The notes under the pieces: generated by a model | Seen by the model: the letters and a program-made list of their open reading frames with translations, nothing else | Databases searched by the model: none | What the model was told of the DNA's origin: nothing | Position numbers and translations under genes: made by a program | Source: Actinomycetes bacterium | GTDB taxonomy: Bacteria > Actinomycetota > Actinomycetes > Actinomycetales > Beutenbergiaceae | DNA length: 11,946 nucleotides | Assembly: GCA_021793935.1 (NCBI GenBank) | Contig: JAJYRV010000034.1 | Location: forward strand, 1 to 11,946 | Direction of reading: 5' to 3' | Shown: positions 1 through 4,896 of the stretch, piece after piece | Layout of the letters: every line of letters starts with the position of its first letter | Position numbering within the stretch: position 1 is the first letter of the stretch

Positions 1-457
1 TCCGATCTCGAAGGAGGAAGTGGACCTCAGCGCCACGGGGGACCCCACGATCGGCCGCGCCGCCATCCGCACTCGCGGCGCGGACGCGACGATCATCGCC
101 TACGGCCCCTCGGTTCCGGTGGCCCTCGACGCGGCGGGCGTCGCCGCGAGTGAGGGGCGCGGCCTGCAGGTGGTTGATCTGCGTTCCATCGTGCCCTTCG
201 ACGCGGAAACCGTCTTTGCTGCCGTGCGATCGACCGGTCGGGCGGTCGTCGTCGCCGAAGCGCCCGGGTTCGCGAGCGTCTCCTCCGAGATCGCTGCGCA
301 GATCAGCGAAAACTGCTTCCACTCCCTCGCTGCCCCGGTGCGCCGGGTCACCGGTTTCGACATCCCATTCCCGCCGCCCCACCTCGAGGAGTTCAACCTA
401 CCCTCCGTGGATCGGATCCTCGACGCGGTGGACGACCTGCAGTGGGAGGACGCGTGA
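1..457 (+). CDS. bkdB: 2-oxoacid dehydrogenase E1 component, beta subunit (3' part; probably branched-chain type)
   Basis: The gene enters from the left edge, reading in frame from base 2, and ends at TGA 455-457, so only about the last 151 residues are present. This is the C-terminal transketolase domain of E1-beta, which with E1-alpha decarboxylates a 2-oxoacid using thiamine diphosphate and passes the acyl group to E2. Visible hallmarks are DATIIAYGPSVPVALDAA, VVDLRSIVPFDAETV and VVVAEAPGFASVSSEIAAQI, followed by a tail (VTGFDIPFPPPHLEEFNLPS) that resembles actinobacterial branched-chain E1-beta. The stop overlaps the E2 GTG start (GTGA, 454-457), so the two genes are translationally coupled. 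The separate alpha and beta subunits and the Lrp neighbour favour branched-chain over pyruvate dehydrogenase. The substrate is inferred, while the family is clear. Confidence 0.9.
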   Translation, partial: PISKEEVDLSATGDPTIGRAAIRTRGADATIIAYGPSVPVALDAAGVAASEGRGLQVVDLRSIVPFDAETVFAAVRSTGRAVVVAEAPGFASVSSEIAAQISENCFHSLAAPVRRVTGFDIPFPPPHLEEFNLPSVDRILDAVDDLQWEDA

Positions 458-1686
458 GCGAGCAGGTCTTCCTCCTCCCCGACCTCGGCGAGGGGCTCGC
501 GGATGCGGACATCATCAGCTGGCTCATCGACGTCGGCGATACCGTCGCGGTCGACCAGCCGATCGTCGAAGTGGAGACGGCGAAAACCACCCTGGAAGTG
601 CCCTCCCCCTACGCGGGTACCGTCACCCAGCTGCACGTGAACGCGGGGGAGACCCTCGCCGTCGGCGCGCCCCTCCTCACCGTGACCGCCACCCCCGACC
701 CCGAGCACGCGGCGGCCGAGCAATACCGCGAGGAGGAACGGGCCGGCTCGGGCAGCGTGCTCGTCGGCTACGGGACGGCGGAAACCGGGGTGGGCCGGCG
801 CCGACGCCGCCGGCCGCGATCACCCGCACCCGCGGTGCGCCCCGCACTCCCACCCCGCGCGGCACCGCTCGTCATCTCCCCGATCGTGCGGAAATTCGCC
901 CGTGAGCACGGCGTGGACCTCACCGGCATCACCCCGACCGGGGCGGGCGGAGTGATCACCCGCAGGGACGTGGAGAGCGCGCTCGCCCCCGCCGCCGTGA
1001 GCGGGGAGCGCCGCCGCCCGCTCACGAGTTTCCGGAAAGCCGCCGCGGCCGCGCTGAGCCGGAGCCGGAGTGAAATCCCCGAGGCGACCGTGTGGGTCGA
1101 CGTCGACGCGACGGCGCTGTGGGAGTTGCGGGAGTCCACGCGCGAGAGCGGTGGGCCCGGGCTCATCTCCTACATCGCGAGGTTCGTCGTCGCGGCGCTG
1201 GGGGCCTACCCCGTGCTCAACTCCCGCCTCGACACCGAGCGGGAGGAGATCGTCGAGTACGAACACATCAACCTCGGGATCGCGGTCCAGGGCGAACGCG
1301 GACTGGTCGTCCCCGCCGTCACGGATGCCCACACCCTCACCACCGCCGAACTGCACGACGCGATCCGCGAGGTGAGCGAGCGCGCCCGGGCGGGAAAGGT
1401 GAGCGGGGAAGAACTCGAGCGGGGCACGTTCACCCTCAACAACTACGGCGCCTTCCGGGTCGATGGCAGCGCCGCGATCATCAACCACCCGCAGGTGGCC
1501 ATTCTCGGACTCGGCCGGATCATCGACCGCCCCTGGGTCGTGCACGGCGAGATCGTTCCGCGGAAGATCGCCCAGATGTCCTTCGTTTTCGACCACCGCG
1601 TGTGCGATGGGGCGACCGCGGCGGGGTTCATGCGGCACGTTGCCGACGCGATCGAAAACCCCGCCACCGCGATCGCGCAGATGTGA
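454..1686 (+). CDS. bkdC: Dihydrolipoamide acyltransferase, E2 of the branched-chain 2-oxoacid dehydrogenase complex
   Basis: A 410-residue E2 core enzyme that takes the acyl group from E1 on a swinging lipoyl arm and transfers it to CoA. The domains run in the usual order. The lipoyl domain spans about 3-78 (FLLPDLGEGL at the start; lipoyl Lys44 in ETAKTT). A linker at about 79-138 carries LVGYG and six consecutive arginines (115-120). The peripheral E3/E1-binding domain spans about 139-176 (SPIVRKFAREHGVDL...GAGGVITRRDV). The catalytic domain spans about 187-410, with the active-site motif DHRVCDG (His381, Asp385). The GTG at 454 is chosen because it overlaps the upstream stop and puts the lipoyl domain at the N-terminus; a GGAGG lies just before it, and an in-frame GTG at 442 would add only four residues inside the E1-beta gene. 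A single lipoyl domain is normal for Gram-positive complexes. The acyl-CoA specificity is inferred from context. Confidence 0.93.
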   Translation: MSEQVFLLPDLGEGLADADIISWLIDVGDTVAVDQPIVEVETAKTTLEVPSPYAGTVTQLHVNAGETLAVGAPLLTVTATPDPEHAAAEQYREEERAGSGSVLVGYGTAETGVGRRRRRRPRSPAPAVRPALPPRAAPLVISPIVRKFAREHGVDLTGITPTGAGGVITRRDVESALAPAAVSGERRRPLTSFRKAAAAALSRSRSEIPEATVWVDVDATALWELRESTRESGGPGLISYIARFVVAALGAYPVLNSRLDTEREEIVEYEHINLGIAVQGERGLVVPAVTDAHTLTTAELHDAIREVSERARAGKVSGEELERGTFTLNNYGAFRVDGSAAIINHPQVAILGLGRIIDRPWVVHGEIVPRKIAQMSFVFDHRVCDGATAAGFMRHVADAIENPATAIAQM

Positions 1687-1708
1687 GGCCGTGCCCGCCG
1701 GGGCTCTC

Positions 1709-2176
1709 CTAGGCTGGCTCCCCAGCGATCGGATCCGGCTCGAGCGCGGGCTCGTCGAAGACGAGCAGGGTGCGAGTGTTGATCACCCCGGGCATGCCTT
1801 GGATCTGCTCGAGCACGATCCGGCGAAGATCGGCGTTGTCCTTCGCGCGCACGTGCATGATCACGTCGAATTCCCCGCCGACGAGCGCGATGTGGGAGAC
1901 CCCGGGCAGCTTGCGCAACGACTCCCGAACGTTCCGCCACTGCACCTGATCGATATTCAACGTGATGTACGCCGAGGTGCCCAGTCCGAGCAGTTCCGGA
2001 TCCACCTCGGCCCGAAACCCGCGCAGCACACCGGAGTCCAGGAGCCGGCGCACCCGGGTGTAGGCGTTCGCGCGGGAGATATGGAGCTTCTCCGCGAGCG
2101 CGCGGATCGACATCCTGCCGTCGCGGCGCAGTTCATCAATGATCTGACGGTCACGTTCGTCAATCTGCTCGGCCAA
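1709..2176 (-). CDS. Lrp/AsnC family transcriptional regulator
   Basis: A 155-residue protein of normal Lrp/AsnC length. An N-terminal winged HTH spans about 5-52 (MSIRALAEKLHISRANAYTR holds the recognition helix). It is followed by the RAM ligand-binding and oligomerisation domain at about 66-142, with YITLNID, the GGEFDVIMHV strand-turn and a final TRTLLVFDE strand. The start is uncertain. TTG at 2176 has an AAGGG 8 nt upstream and begins MAEQIDERDRQ. GTG at 2185, in frame, would add three residues but has no spaced ribosome site. The gene converges on bkdC with only 22 bp between the stops. Lrp-type proteins regulate bkd operons in other actinobacteria in response to branched-chain amino acids, so control of the neighbouring operon is a reasonable inference, not shown here. 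A TAGCCT at 2222-2217 (minus strand) could be its -10, without a convincing -35. Confidence 0.9.
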   Translation of the reverse strand: MAEQIDERDRQIIDELRRDGRMSIRALAEKLHISRANAYTRVRRLLDSGVLRGFRAEVDPELLGLGTSAYITLNIDQVQWRNVRESLRKLPGVSHIALVGGEFDVIMHVRAKDNADLRRIVLEQIQGMPGVINTRTLLVFDEPALEPDPIAGEPA

Positions 2177-2422
2177 GTTTCTCACCCTTAAGAACGCATT
2201 CAGGCTGCTGCTTGCCAGGCTACTAGCCGCGGGGTGGGCGGGCGGGGTGAACACCATCCCGACGCGAGCCAGGGCGGGATCTCGCCCTCGGCGTCCCTCC
2301 CGACGGGCGGGGCACCTACCAGGTGGGGAGGCGCGCGCGGGGATAGTTGCCCCTGGCATGAGGGTCGCGGCAGGTGGGTCCGGCGTCCCCCCGAAAGGCG
2401 GGCGCAGCGGCGTGTCTTTGCG

Positions 2423-2428
2423 TAGGCT
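2423..2428 (+). promoter_or_regulatory. -10 box of a leaderless promoter for the TetR gene
   Basis: TAGGCT ends 6 nt before the ATG at 2435, and no Shine-Dalgarno sequence lies in between. This TANNNT-6-ATG spacing puts the expected transcription start on the A of the start codon. No good -35 is visible, which is common for such promoters in Actinobacteria. Confidence 0.55.
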
Positions 2429-2434
2429 GAGTGC

Positions 2435-3013
2435 ATGACAACTCCCCGTTCGGCGGGGCGCCCGAAGGCGATTTCCCGCGAGATGCTTGAAGAGGCCGCG
2501 TGCGAACTCTTCCTCGAACGCGGGTACGCGGACACCTCGGTCGTCGACATCACCCAGCGCGCAGGGGTGAGCCGCGCGACCTTCTTCAACTACGTCGATT
2601 CGAAGTCGGACCTGCTGTGGGCATCGGTGGACGACGCGATCGCCGGAATTGCCCGCACCCTGGGCTACGGGGCGAATGAAGGGCCGGGCGGAGGAGCCGA
2701 GGCGGTGCGTGAGGTTCTCCTCGAGGCGGCGGACACGCTCGCCCCGGGAGTAGCGGTGCTCGCGATCGCGAACGCGGAAGCGATGGGTGTCGTGGCCGAG
2801 CTCGTGCTCACCGGTGCGCAACGTCAGGCACGCCTCGCGCGTACGATCGCCGAGCATTTCCGCCGTTCGGGCGAGGACGGGCTGCGCGCGGACGTCCTCT
2901 CCCGCGCCTACGCCGGTGCGTTCTTCGCCGCCCTTGAGGCATGGGCGAAGGAAACGCCCGGGTCGAAGCCGTTCTCGGCGTCGGTGCGCGATGCGCTAGA
3001 GGTGCTGCGCTGA
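2435..3013 (+). CDS. TetR family transcriptional regulator
   Basis: A 192-residue protein of typical TetR length. The N-terminal DNA-binding domain is clear: an arginine-rich lead (PRSAGRPKAI), helix 1 at about 16-29 (MLEEAACELFLERG), and the helix-turn-helix at about 34-57 (TSVVDITQRAGVSRATFFNYV) followed by DSKSDLLW. The remaining helical part (about 65-192) is the ligand-binding and dimer domain, which diverges too much in this family to name a ligand. It starts at an ATG preceded by a -10 box but no ribosome site, suggesting a leaderless message. No transporter or enzyme gene adjoins it in the divergent orientation, so its target cannot be guessed. The neighbours are a divergent Lrp gene upstream and a 50-residue protein gene 117 nt downstream. 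A GC-rich hairpin directly after the stop may end the transcript. Confidence 0.92.
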   Translation: MTTPRSAGRPKAISREMLEEAACELFLERGYADTSVVDITQRAGVSRATFFNYVDSKSDLLWASVDDAIAGIARTLGYGANEGPGGGAEAVREVLLEAADTLAPGVAVLAIANAEAMGVVAELVLTGAQRQARLARTIAEHFRRSGEDGLRADVLSRAYAGAFFAALEAWAKETPGSKPFSASVRDALEVLR

Positions 3014-3046
3014 GATCCGGTGTGCGGGGGCGCCGGCCCACGGATC
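3014..3046 (+). terminator. GC-rich stem-loop just after the TetR stop codon
   Basis: GATCCG (3014-3019) pairs with CGGATC (3041-3046), and the enclosed segment is nearly all G/C (GGGGGCGCCGGCCC) and can fold further. It begins on the base after the TGA. It has no T-tract, so a U-less actinobacterial terminator is plausible but unproven. Confidence 0.4.
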
Positions 3047-3130
3047 TACCCCTCCGGGTGAGGATTGCGGGGAGTCCGCTGGGTGGATACCGTGGGCAGA
3101 CGGATCGAGCCCTACTCCAGGAGGTTGGCC

Positions 3131-3283
3131 ATGACCGATAAGAAGTCGAAGGAAGAAGCCATCAAGAAGCAGGGCGAAGCTCAGGAAAAGCACGCCGGCG
3201 AGGCCCCCGATAAGCACATGGAAGCCGAGGGGTTGGCGGCGCAGAACAACCCGGAGGCGGGCGCCCGCGAGGTTGAGGACTGA
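3131..3283 (+). CDS. Small charged, probably disordered protein (50 aa)
   Basis: A 50-residue protein of unknown function. The ATG at 3131 has a near-perfect ribosome site, AGGAGG at 3119-3124, six bases upstream, which is the main evidence that this small gene is real. The product is rich in Lys, Glu and Ala (MTDKKSKEEAIKKQGEAQEK at the start) and ends acidic (AREVED). It has no hydrophobic segment, no cysteine and no aromatic residue, so it should be soluble and unfolded or a single charged helix. It precedes another small gene by 178 nt on the same strand. I do not recognise a family. The composition is like hydrophilic stress proteins, but that is only a resemblance. Confidence 0.7.
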   Translation: MTDKKSKEEAIKKQGEAQEKHAGEAPDKHMEAEGLAAQNNPEAGAREVED

Positions 3284-3326
3284 CGACCTCCCGGCCGAGC
3301 CCTTCTGCCGGTCTTCTTCCCGGTTC

Positions 3327-3347
3327 CGGTGGATAGTTGATCCGCCG
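3327..3347 (+). other. Stem-loop between the two small genes
   Basis: CGGTGGAT (3327-3334) and ATCCGCCG (3340-3347) form an 8-bp stem with one G-T pair and a 5-nt loop. A run of seven or more T follows about 16 nt later (3364-3370), too far for a classical intrinsic terminator. It may end the 50-residue protein's transcript or shape the leader of the next gene. Nothing else stands out in 3284-3461 apart from a possible stress-type -10 at 3393. Confidence 0.35.
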
Positions 3348-3392
3348 ACGAATCTCAACCCTCTTTTTTTGAATTTCCCGGTGCCACACAGT

Positions 3393-3398
3393 GGGTAA
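3393..3398 (+). promoter_or_regulatory. Possible SigB/SigF-type -10 (GGGTAA)
   Basis: GGGTAA resembles the GGGTAT/GGGTAC -10 of actinobacterial general-stress sigma factors. A GAAT at 3371-3374 could stand in for the -35, but the 18-nt spacing is slightly long. It lies 63 nt before the start of the ferritin-like gene. This is a weak match offered for testing. Confidence 0.25.
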
Positions 3399-3461
3399 GC
3401 ACCGAATCACAACGTTCCTCGTAGGGAAGAAGTTCCGCGGGGAAGAAGGGGAGTGGTGACG

Positions 3462-3713
3462 ATGGCAACCGGAGAAACCGGCTTCGACGACGTTACGTTC
3501 GATCTCATCTCGGTGCAGTACCACGCGCTGAAAGCCGGCCACGACTACGGCCAGTACGTGCGCGACGCGCGCAACGCAGGCAAAGACGAGATCGCTGAGT
3601 TCTTCGAACGGGTGATGCGAGAGGATTCCGATCGCGCGCATACGTGCCACGAATTCTTGAAGGAGCTCGGCGGCGGCACGGATCAGACCCGTCCGCAGGG
3701 CAGCGACAGCTAA
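3462..3713 (+). CDS. Small ferritin-like helical protein (83 aa)
   Basis: The product looks like a short two-helix relative of the ferritin/rubrerythrin fold. Helix 1 spans about 12-38 (VTFDLISVQYHALKAGHDYG, then QYVRDARNAG) and helix 2 about 41-69 (KDEIAEFFERVMREDSDRAH, then TCHEFLKEL). The pattern D-L-I-S-x-x-Y-H-A-L-x-A-G-x-D-Y-x-x-Y-x-x-D-A matches small uncharacterised bacterial proteins that I remember as ferritin-like, but a profile search was not possible. Possible metal ligands are His21, Glu46, Glu49, Asp55, His60 and His63. Two helices would require dimerisation to complete a four-helix bundle. The ATG at 3462 is preferred because GGGGAG lies 8 nt upstream, whereas in-frame GTGs at 3453 and 3456 fall on or against that site. 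A role in stress or metal handling is an inference. Confidence 0.75.
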   Translation: MATGETGFDDVTFDLISVQYHALKAGHDYGQYVRDARNAGKDEIAEFFERVMREDSDRAHTCHEFLKELGGGTDQTRPQGSDS

Positions 3714-3781
3714 CGGAGCCAGCGGCTGCCGTCCCGTACCGGGAGGGCGCGTAGAGAACCAGTGCGCGTACGAATGGTGTT

Positions 3782-3801
3782 CGCGCGGCTATTTCCGCGC
3801 G
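3782..3801 (-). terminator. Perfect hairpin enclosing the YdeI-family stop codon
   Basis: CGCGCGG (3782-3788) and CCGCGCG (3795-3801) pair perfectly over 7 bp around a 6-nt loop that contains the TAG stop of the minus-strand gene. No T-tract follows. A terminator or 3'-end stabilising structure is plausible. Confidence 0.4.
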
Positions 3802-4058
3802 GAGCGTTCGCGGTGAGAGCAGCCCGGCCAGCAGCAGGGCCGGCGCATCCCGTCATCGAGCTCCTCCACGGTCCGCCGGATCCGGCGCTCGCGGGTCTGT
3901 TGCCTCTTGGCGTCCTCCACCCAGCAGATGAACTCGTTGCGGGCCAGCGGTGTGATGTCCTCCCAGACCGCTTGCGCCGTCGTACTCGCGAGCAGCGCGC
4001 GGGCGAGGTCTTCAGGGAGGTCGTGGACGACCCCGCCGGGAAGGGCGATGGTGGACAT
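3789..4058 (-). CDS. YdeI/OmpD-associated family protein
   Basis: An 89-residue protein matching the short actinobacterial form of the YdeI/OmpD-associated family. The core pattern is visible: LPEDLARALLASTTAQAVWE at 14-33, then ITPLARNEFICWVEDAKRQQ at 35-54, then a TRERRIRRTVEEL helix at 55-67. A distinctive C-terminal tail, RRPCCWPGCSHRER, provides Cys75, Cys76, Cys80 and His82, a plausible zinc or iron site. The biochemical role of the family is not settled; the name comes from enterobacterial YdeI, linked to peptide resistance via a porin, which an actinobacterium lacks. The ATG is preceded by TATGCT with 6 nt between, and no ribosome site, so the mRNA is probably leaderless. It lies 124 nt downstream of the ATL gene on the same strand but seems to have its own promoter. 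Confidence 0.85.
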   Translation of the reverse strand: MSTIALPGGVVHDLPEDLARALLASTTAQAVWEDITPLARNEFICWVEDAKRQQTRERRIRRTVEELDDGMRRPCCWPGCSHRERSARK

Positions 4059-4064
4059 GTTTTC

Positions 4065-4070
4065 AGCATA
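4065..4070 (-). promoter_or_regulatory. -10 box of a leaderless promoter for the YdeI-family gene
   Basis: On the minus strand TATGCT is followed by six bases (GAAAAC) and then the ATG at 4058. The spacing is identical to the TetR gene promoter, and no Shine-Dalgarno sequence intervenes. Confidence 0.55.
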
Positions 4071-4182
4071 GAACCGCAGGCTCTCCTTGACTAGACGTGA
4101 GCCGCCGCGGGGTGTTAACCGTGTTTCCTCGCCTGCTCTGCCTCTGCGGACATCTGCCGACCGGTGTTCAACCGTTCGGGAA

Positions 4183-4512
4183 TTACCCGAGAGGTTCGGT
4201 TTCTCGCGGCCAGCCGACTTCCCGGAGGCGCACTCGCCCCGAGGCGGTGAAGGGCACGTCTTCTTCGCGCAGCAGCGCCTGTTGCTCATCAGCCTTGTGA
4301 ACCGCCAGCCGGCCGCCCGCCGCGCAGACCCGCCACCAGGGCACCCCTGATCCGAACCGGGAGAGCACCATCCCGATCGACCGCGGGCCACCCTTCCCGG
4401 TGATGTCGCGTGCCAACGCGGCAATCGCGCCGTAAGTGCTCACTCGCCCCGGCGGGATCTGCGCGATCAGGTCGAGCACCTGCTCCGCGTAGTCATCCGG
4501 TTCACCGTTCAC
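4183..4512 (-). CDS. Alkyltransferase-like (ATL) protein, MGMT DNA-binding domain
   Basis: A 109-residue protein consisting only of the DNA-binding and lesion-binding domain of O6-alkylguanine-DNA alkyltransferases. It begins with an EQVLDLIAQIPPGRVSTYG segment (Tyr27 is the conserved base-flipping tyrosine), then a helix-turn-helix with GGPRSIGMVLSR (Arg44 as the likely arginine finger). At the active-site position it has PWWRV (58-62) instead of PCHRV, so Trp59 replaces the alkyl-accepting cysteine. ATL proteins cannot dealkylate. They bind O6-alkylguanine tightly, bend the DNA and hand the lesion to nucleotide excision repair. GTG at 4512 gives the usual ATL N-terminus (MNGEPDDYAEQVLDLI); longer in-frame extensions run into unrelated sequence. 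A small 5-bp hairpin (TCGGG at 4176-4180, CCCGA at 4186-4190) encloses its TAA. Confidence 0.92.
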   Translation of the reverse strand: MNGEPDDYAEQVLDLIAQIPPGRVSTYGAIAALARDITGKGGPRSIGMVLSRFGSGVPWWRVCAAGGRLAVHKADEQQALLREEDVPFTASGRVRLREVGWPRETEPLG

Positions 4513-4577
4513 GCTTCCATGCTGCCACGGAGCGCTCGCCACGCGCCCGAATCCCGGTGCCACGAGGGTTGAATCGG

Positions 4578-4657
4578 TCGAGAACGAGATTGTGGTTGCT
4601 CGAGAATGAGATTGGGGTTGGAGAACTGAAGAAAACTAACCCTAATGTCATTCTCGG
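4578..4657 (+). repeat. Repeat cluster: two direct 22-bp copies plus one inverted copy forming a 22-bp hairpin
   Basis: Copy 1 (4578-4599) and copy 2 (4600-4621) are adjacent and match at 19 of 22 positions; the shared core reads TCGAGAAYGAGATTG-GGTTG. Copy 3 (4636-4657) is inverted and matches copy 2 at 18 of 22. Copies 2 and 3 form a stem with a 14-nt A-rich loop (4622-4635). In plus-strand RNA 21 of 22 positions pair (18 Watson-Crick, three G-U, one G-G mismatch), whereas the minus-strand RNA loses the three wobble pairs. Copy 1 can compete with copy 2 for copy 3 with 18 of 22 pairs. The segment is more A/T-rich than its surroundings and lies between the ATL start and the 3' end of tRNA-Gly. 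It could be a dispersed intergenic repeat, a regulatory hairpin or a small RNA. I do not recognise it. Confidence 0.75.
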
Positions 4658-4693
4658 CGCTGGGATCCGGCTGCGGCACGCCGCGGCCAACCG

Positions 4694-4767
4694 TGGAGCG
4701 GGTGACGGGAATCGAACCCGCGCTGTCAGCTTGGGAAGCTGAAGTTCTACCATTGAACTACACCCGC
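4694..4767 (-). tRNA. tRNA-Gly (anticodon CCC)
   Basis: On the minus strand the acceptor GCGGGTG (from 4767) pairs with CACCCGC. The D arm is GTTC/GAAC with AATGGTA in the loop. The anticodon stem TCAGC/GCTGA encloses TTCCCAA, giving anticodon CCC for GGG codons. A 4-nt variable region follows, then the T arm GCGGG/CCCGT with loop TTCGATT, discriminator T, and an encoded CCA (4694-4696). All stems are intact. Upstream on the same strand, TATGCT (4822-4817) could be the -10, followed by a perfect GTGATC-AAC-GATCAC inverted repeat near the expected transcript start. It stands alone, not in a tRNA cluster. Confidence 0.97.
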
Positions 4768-4794
4768 GAGACCGCCCGGCATTCACCGGTGGCC

Positions 4795-4809
4795 GTGATC
4801 AACGATCAC
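4795..4809 (-). repeat. Perfect short inverted repeat upstream of tRNA-Gly
   Basis: GTGATC (4795-4800), AAC, GATCAC (4804-4809). It lies directly after the candidate -10 TATGCT (4822-4817, minus strand), so it would form a hairpin at the 5' end of the pre-tRNA leader or serve as an operator at the transcription start. Confidence 0.4.
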
Positions 4810-4896
4810 TTGAGCCAGCATACCCAAACTCGAGGCGAATTTTCACATCGAGCAGGCGTTGCCCACGCCACAGGTAGCGCGCGGGGCCCCGAGCGG

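Noticed and set aside
820..1638. A 272-codon minus-strand open frame opposite bkdC
   Set aside because: It is an antisense shadow caused by high GC at third positions. The plus-strand E2 motifs are unambiguous.
1700..1723. A terminator between the convergent bkdC and Lrp genes
   Set aside because: GGGG and CCCC flank a CCTAGG palindrome, but the intervening bases pair poorly and no T-tract follows on either strand.
4578..4621. A minimal CRISPR-like direct repeat
   Set aside because: The two 22-bp copies are immediately adjacent with no spacer, there are only two, and the third copy is inverted. No cas gene is present.
4636..4650. An iron-regulator (DtxR/IdeR) box in the CTAACCCTAA segment
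   Set aside because: It resembles only part of the TTAGG-TTAGCC-type palindrome, lacks the second half, and no iron gene adjoins.
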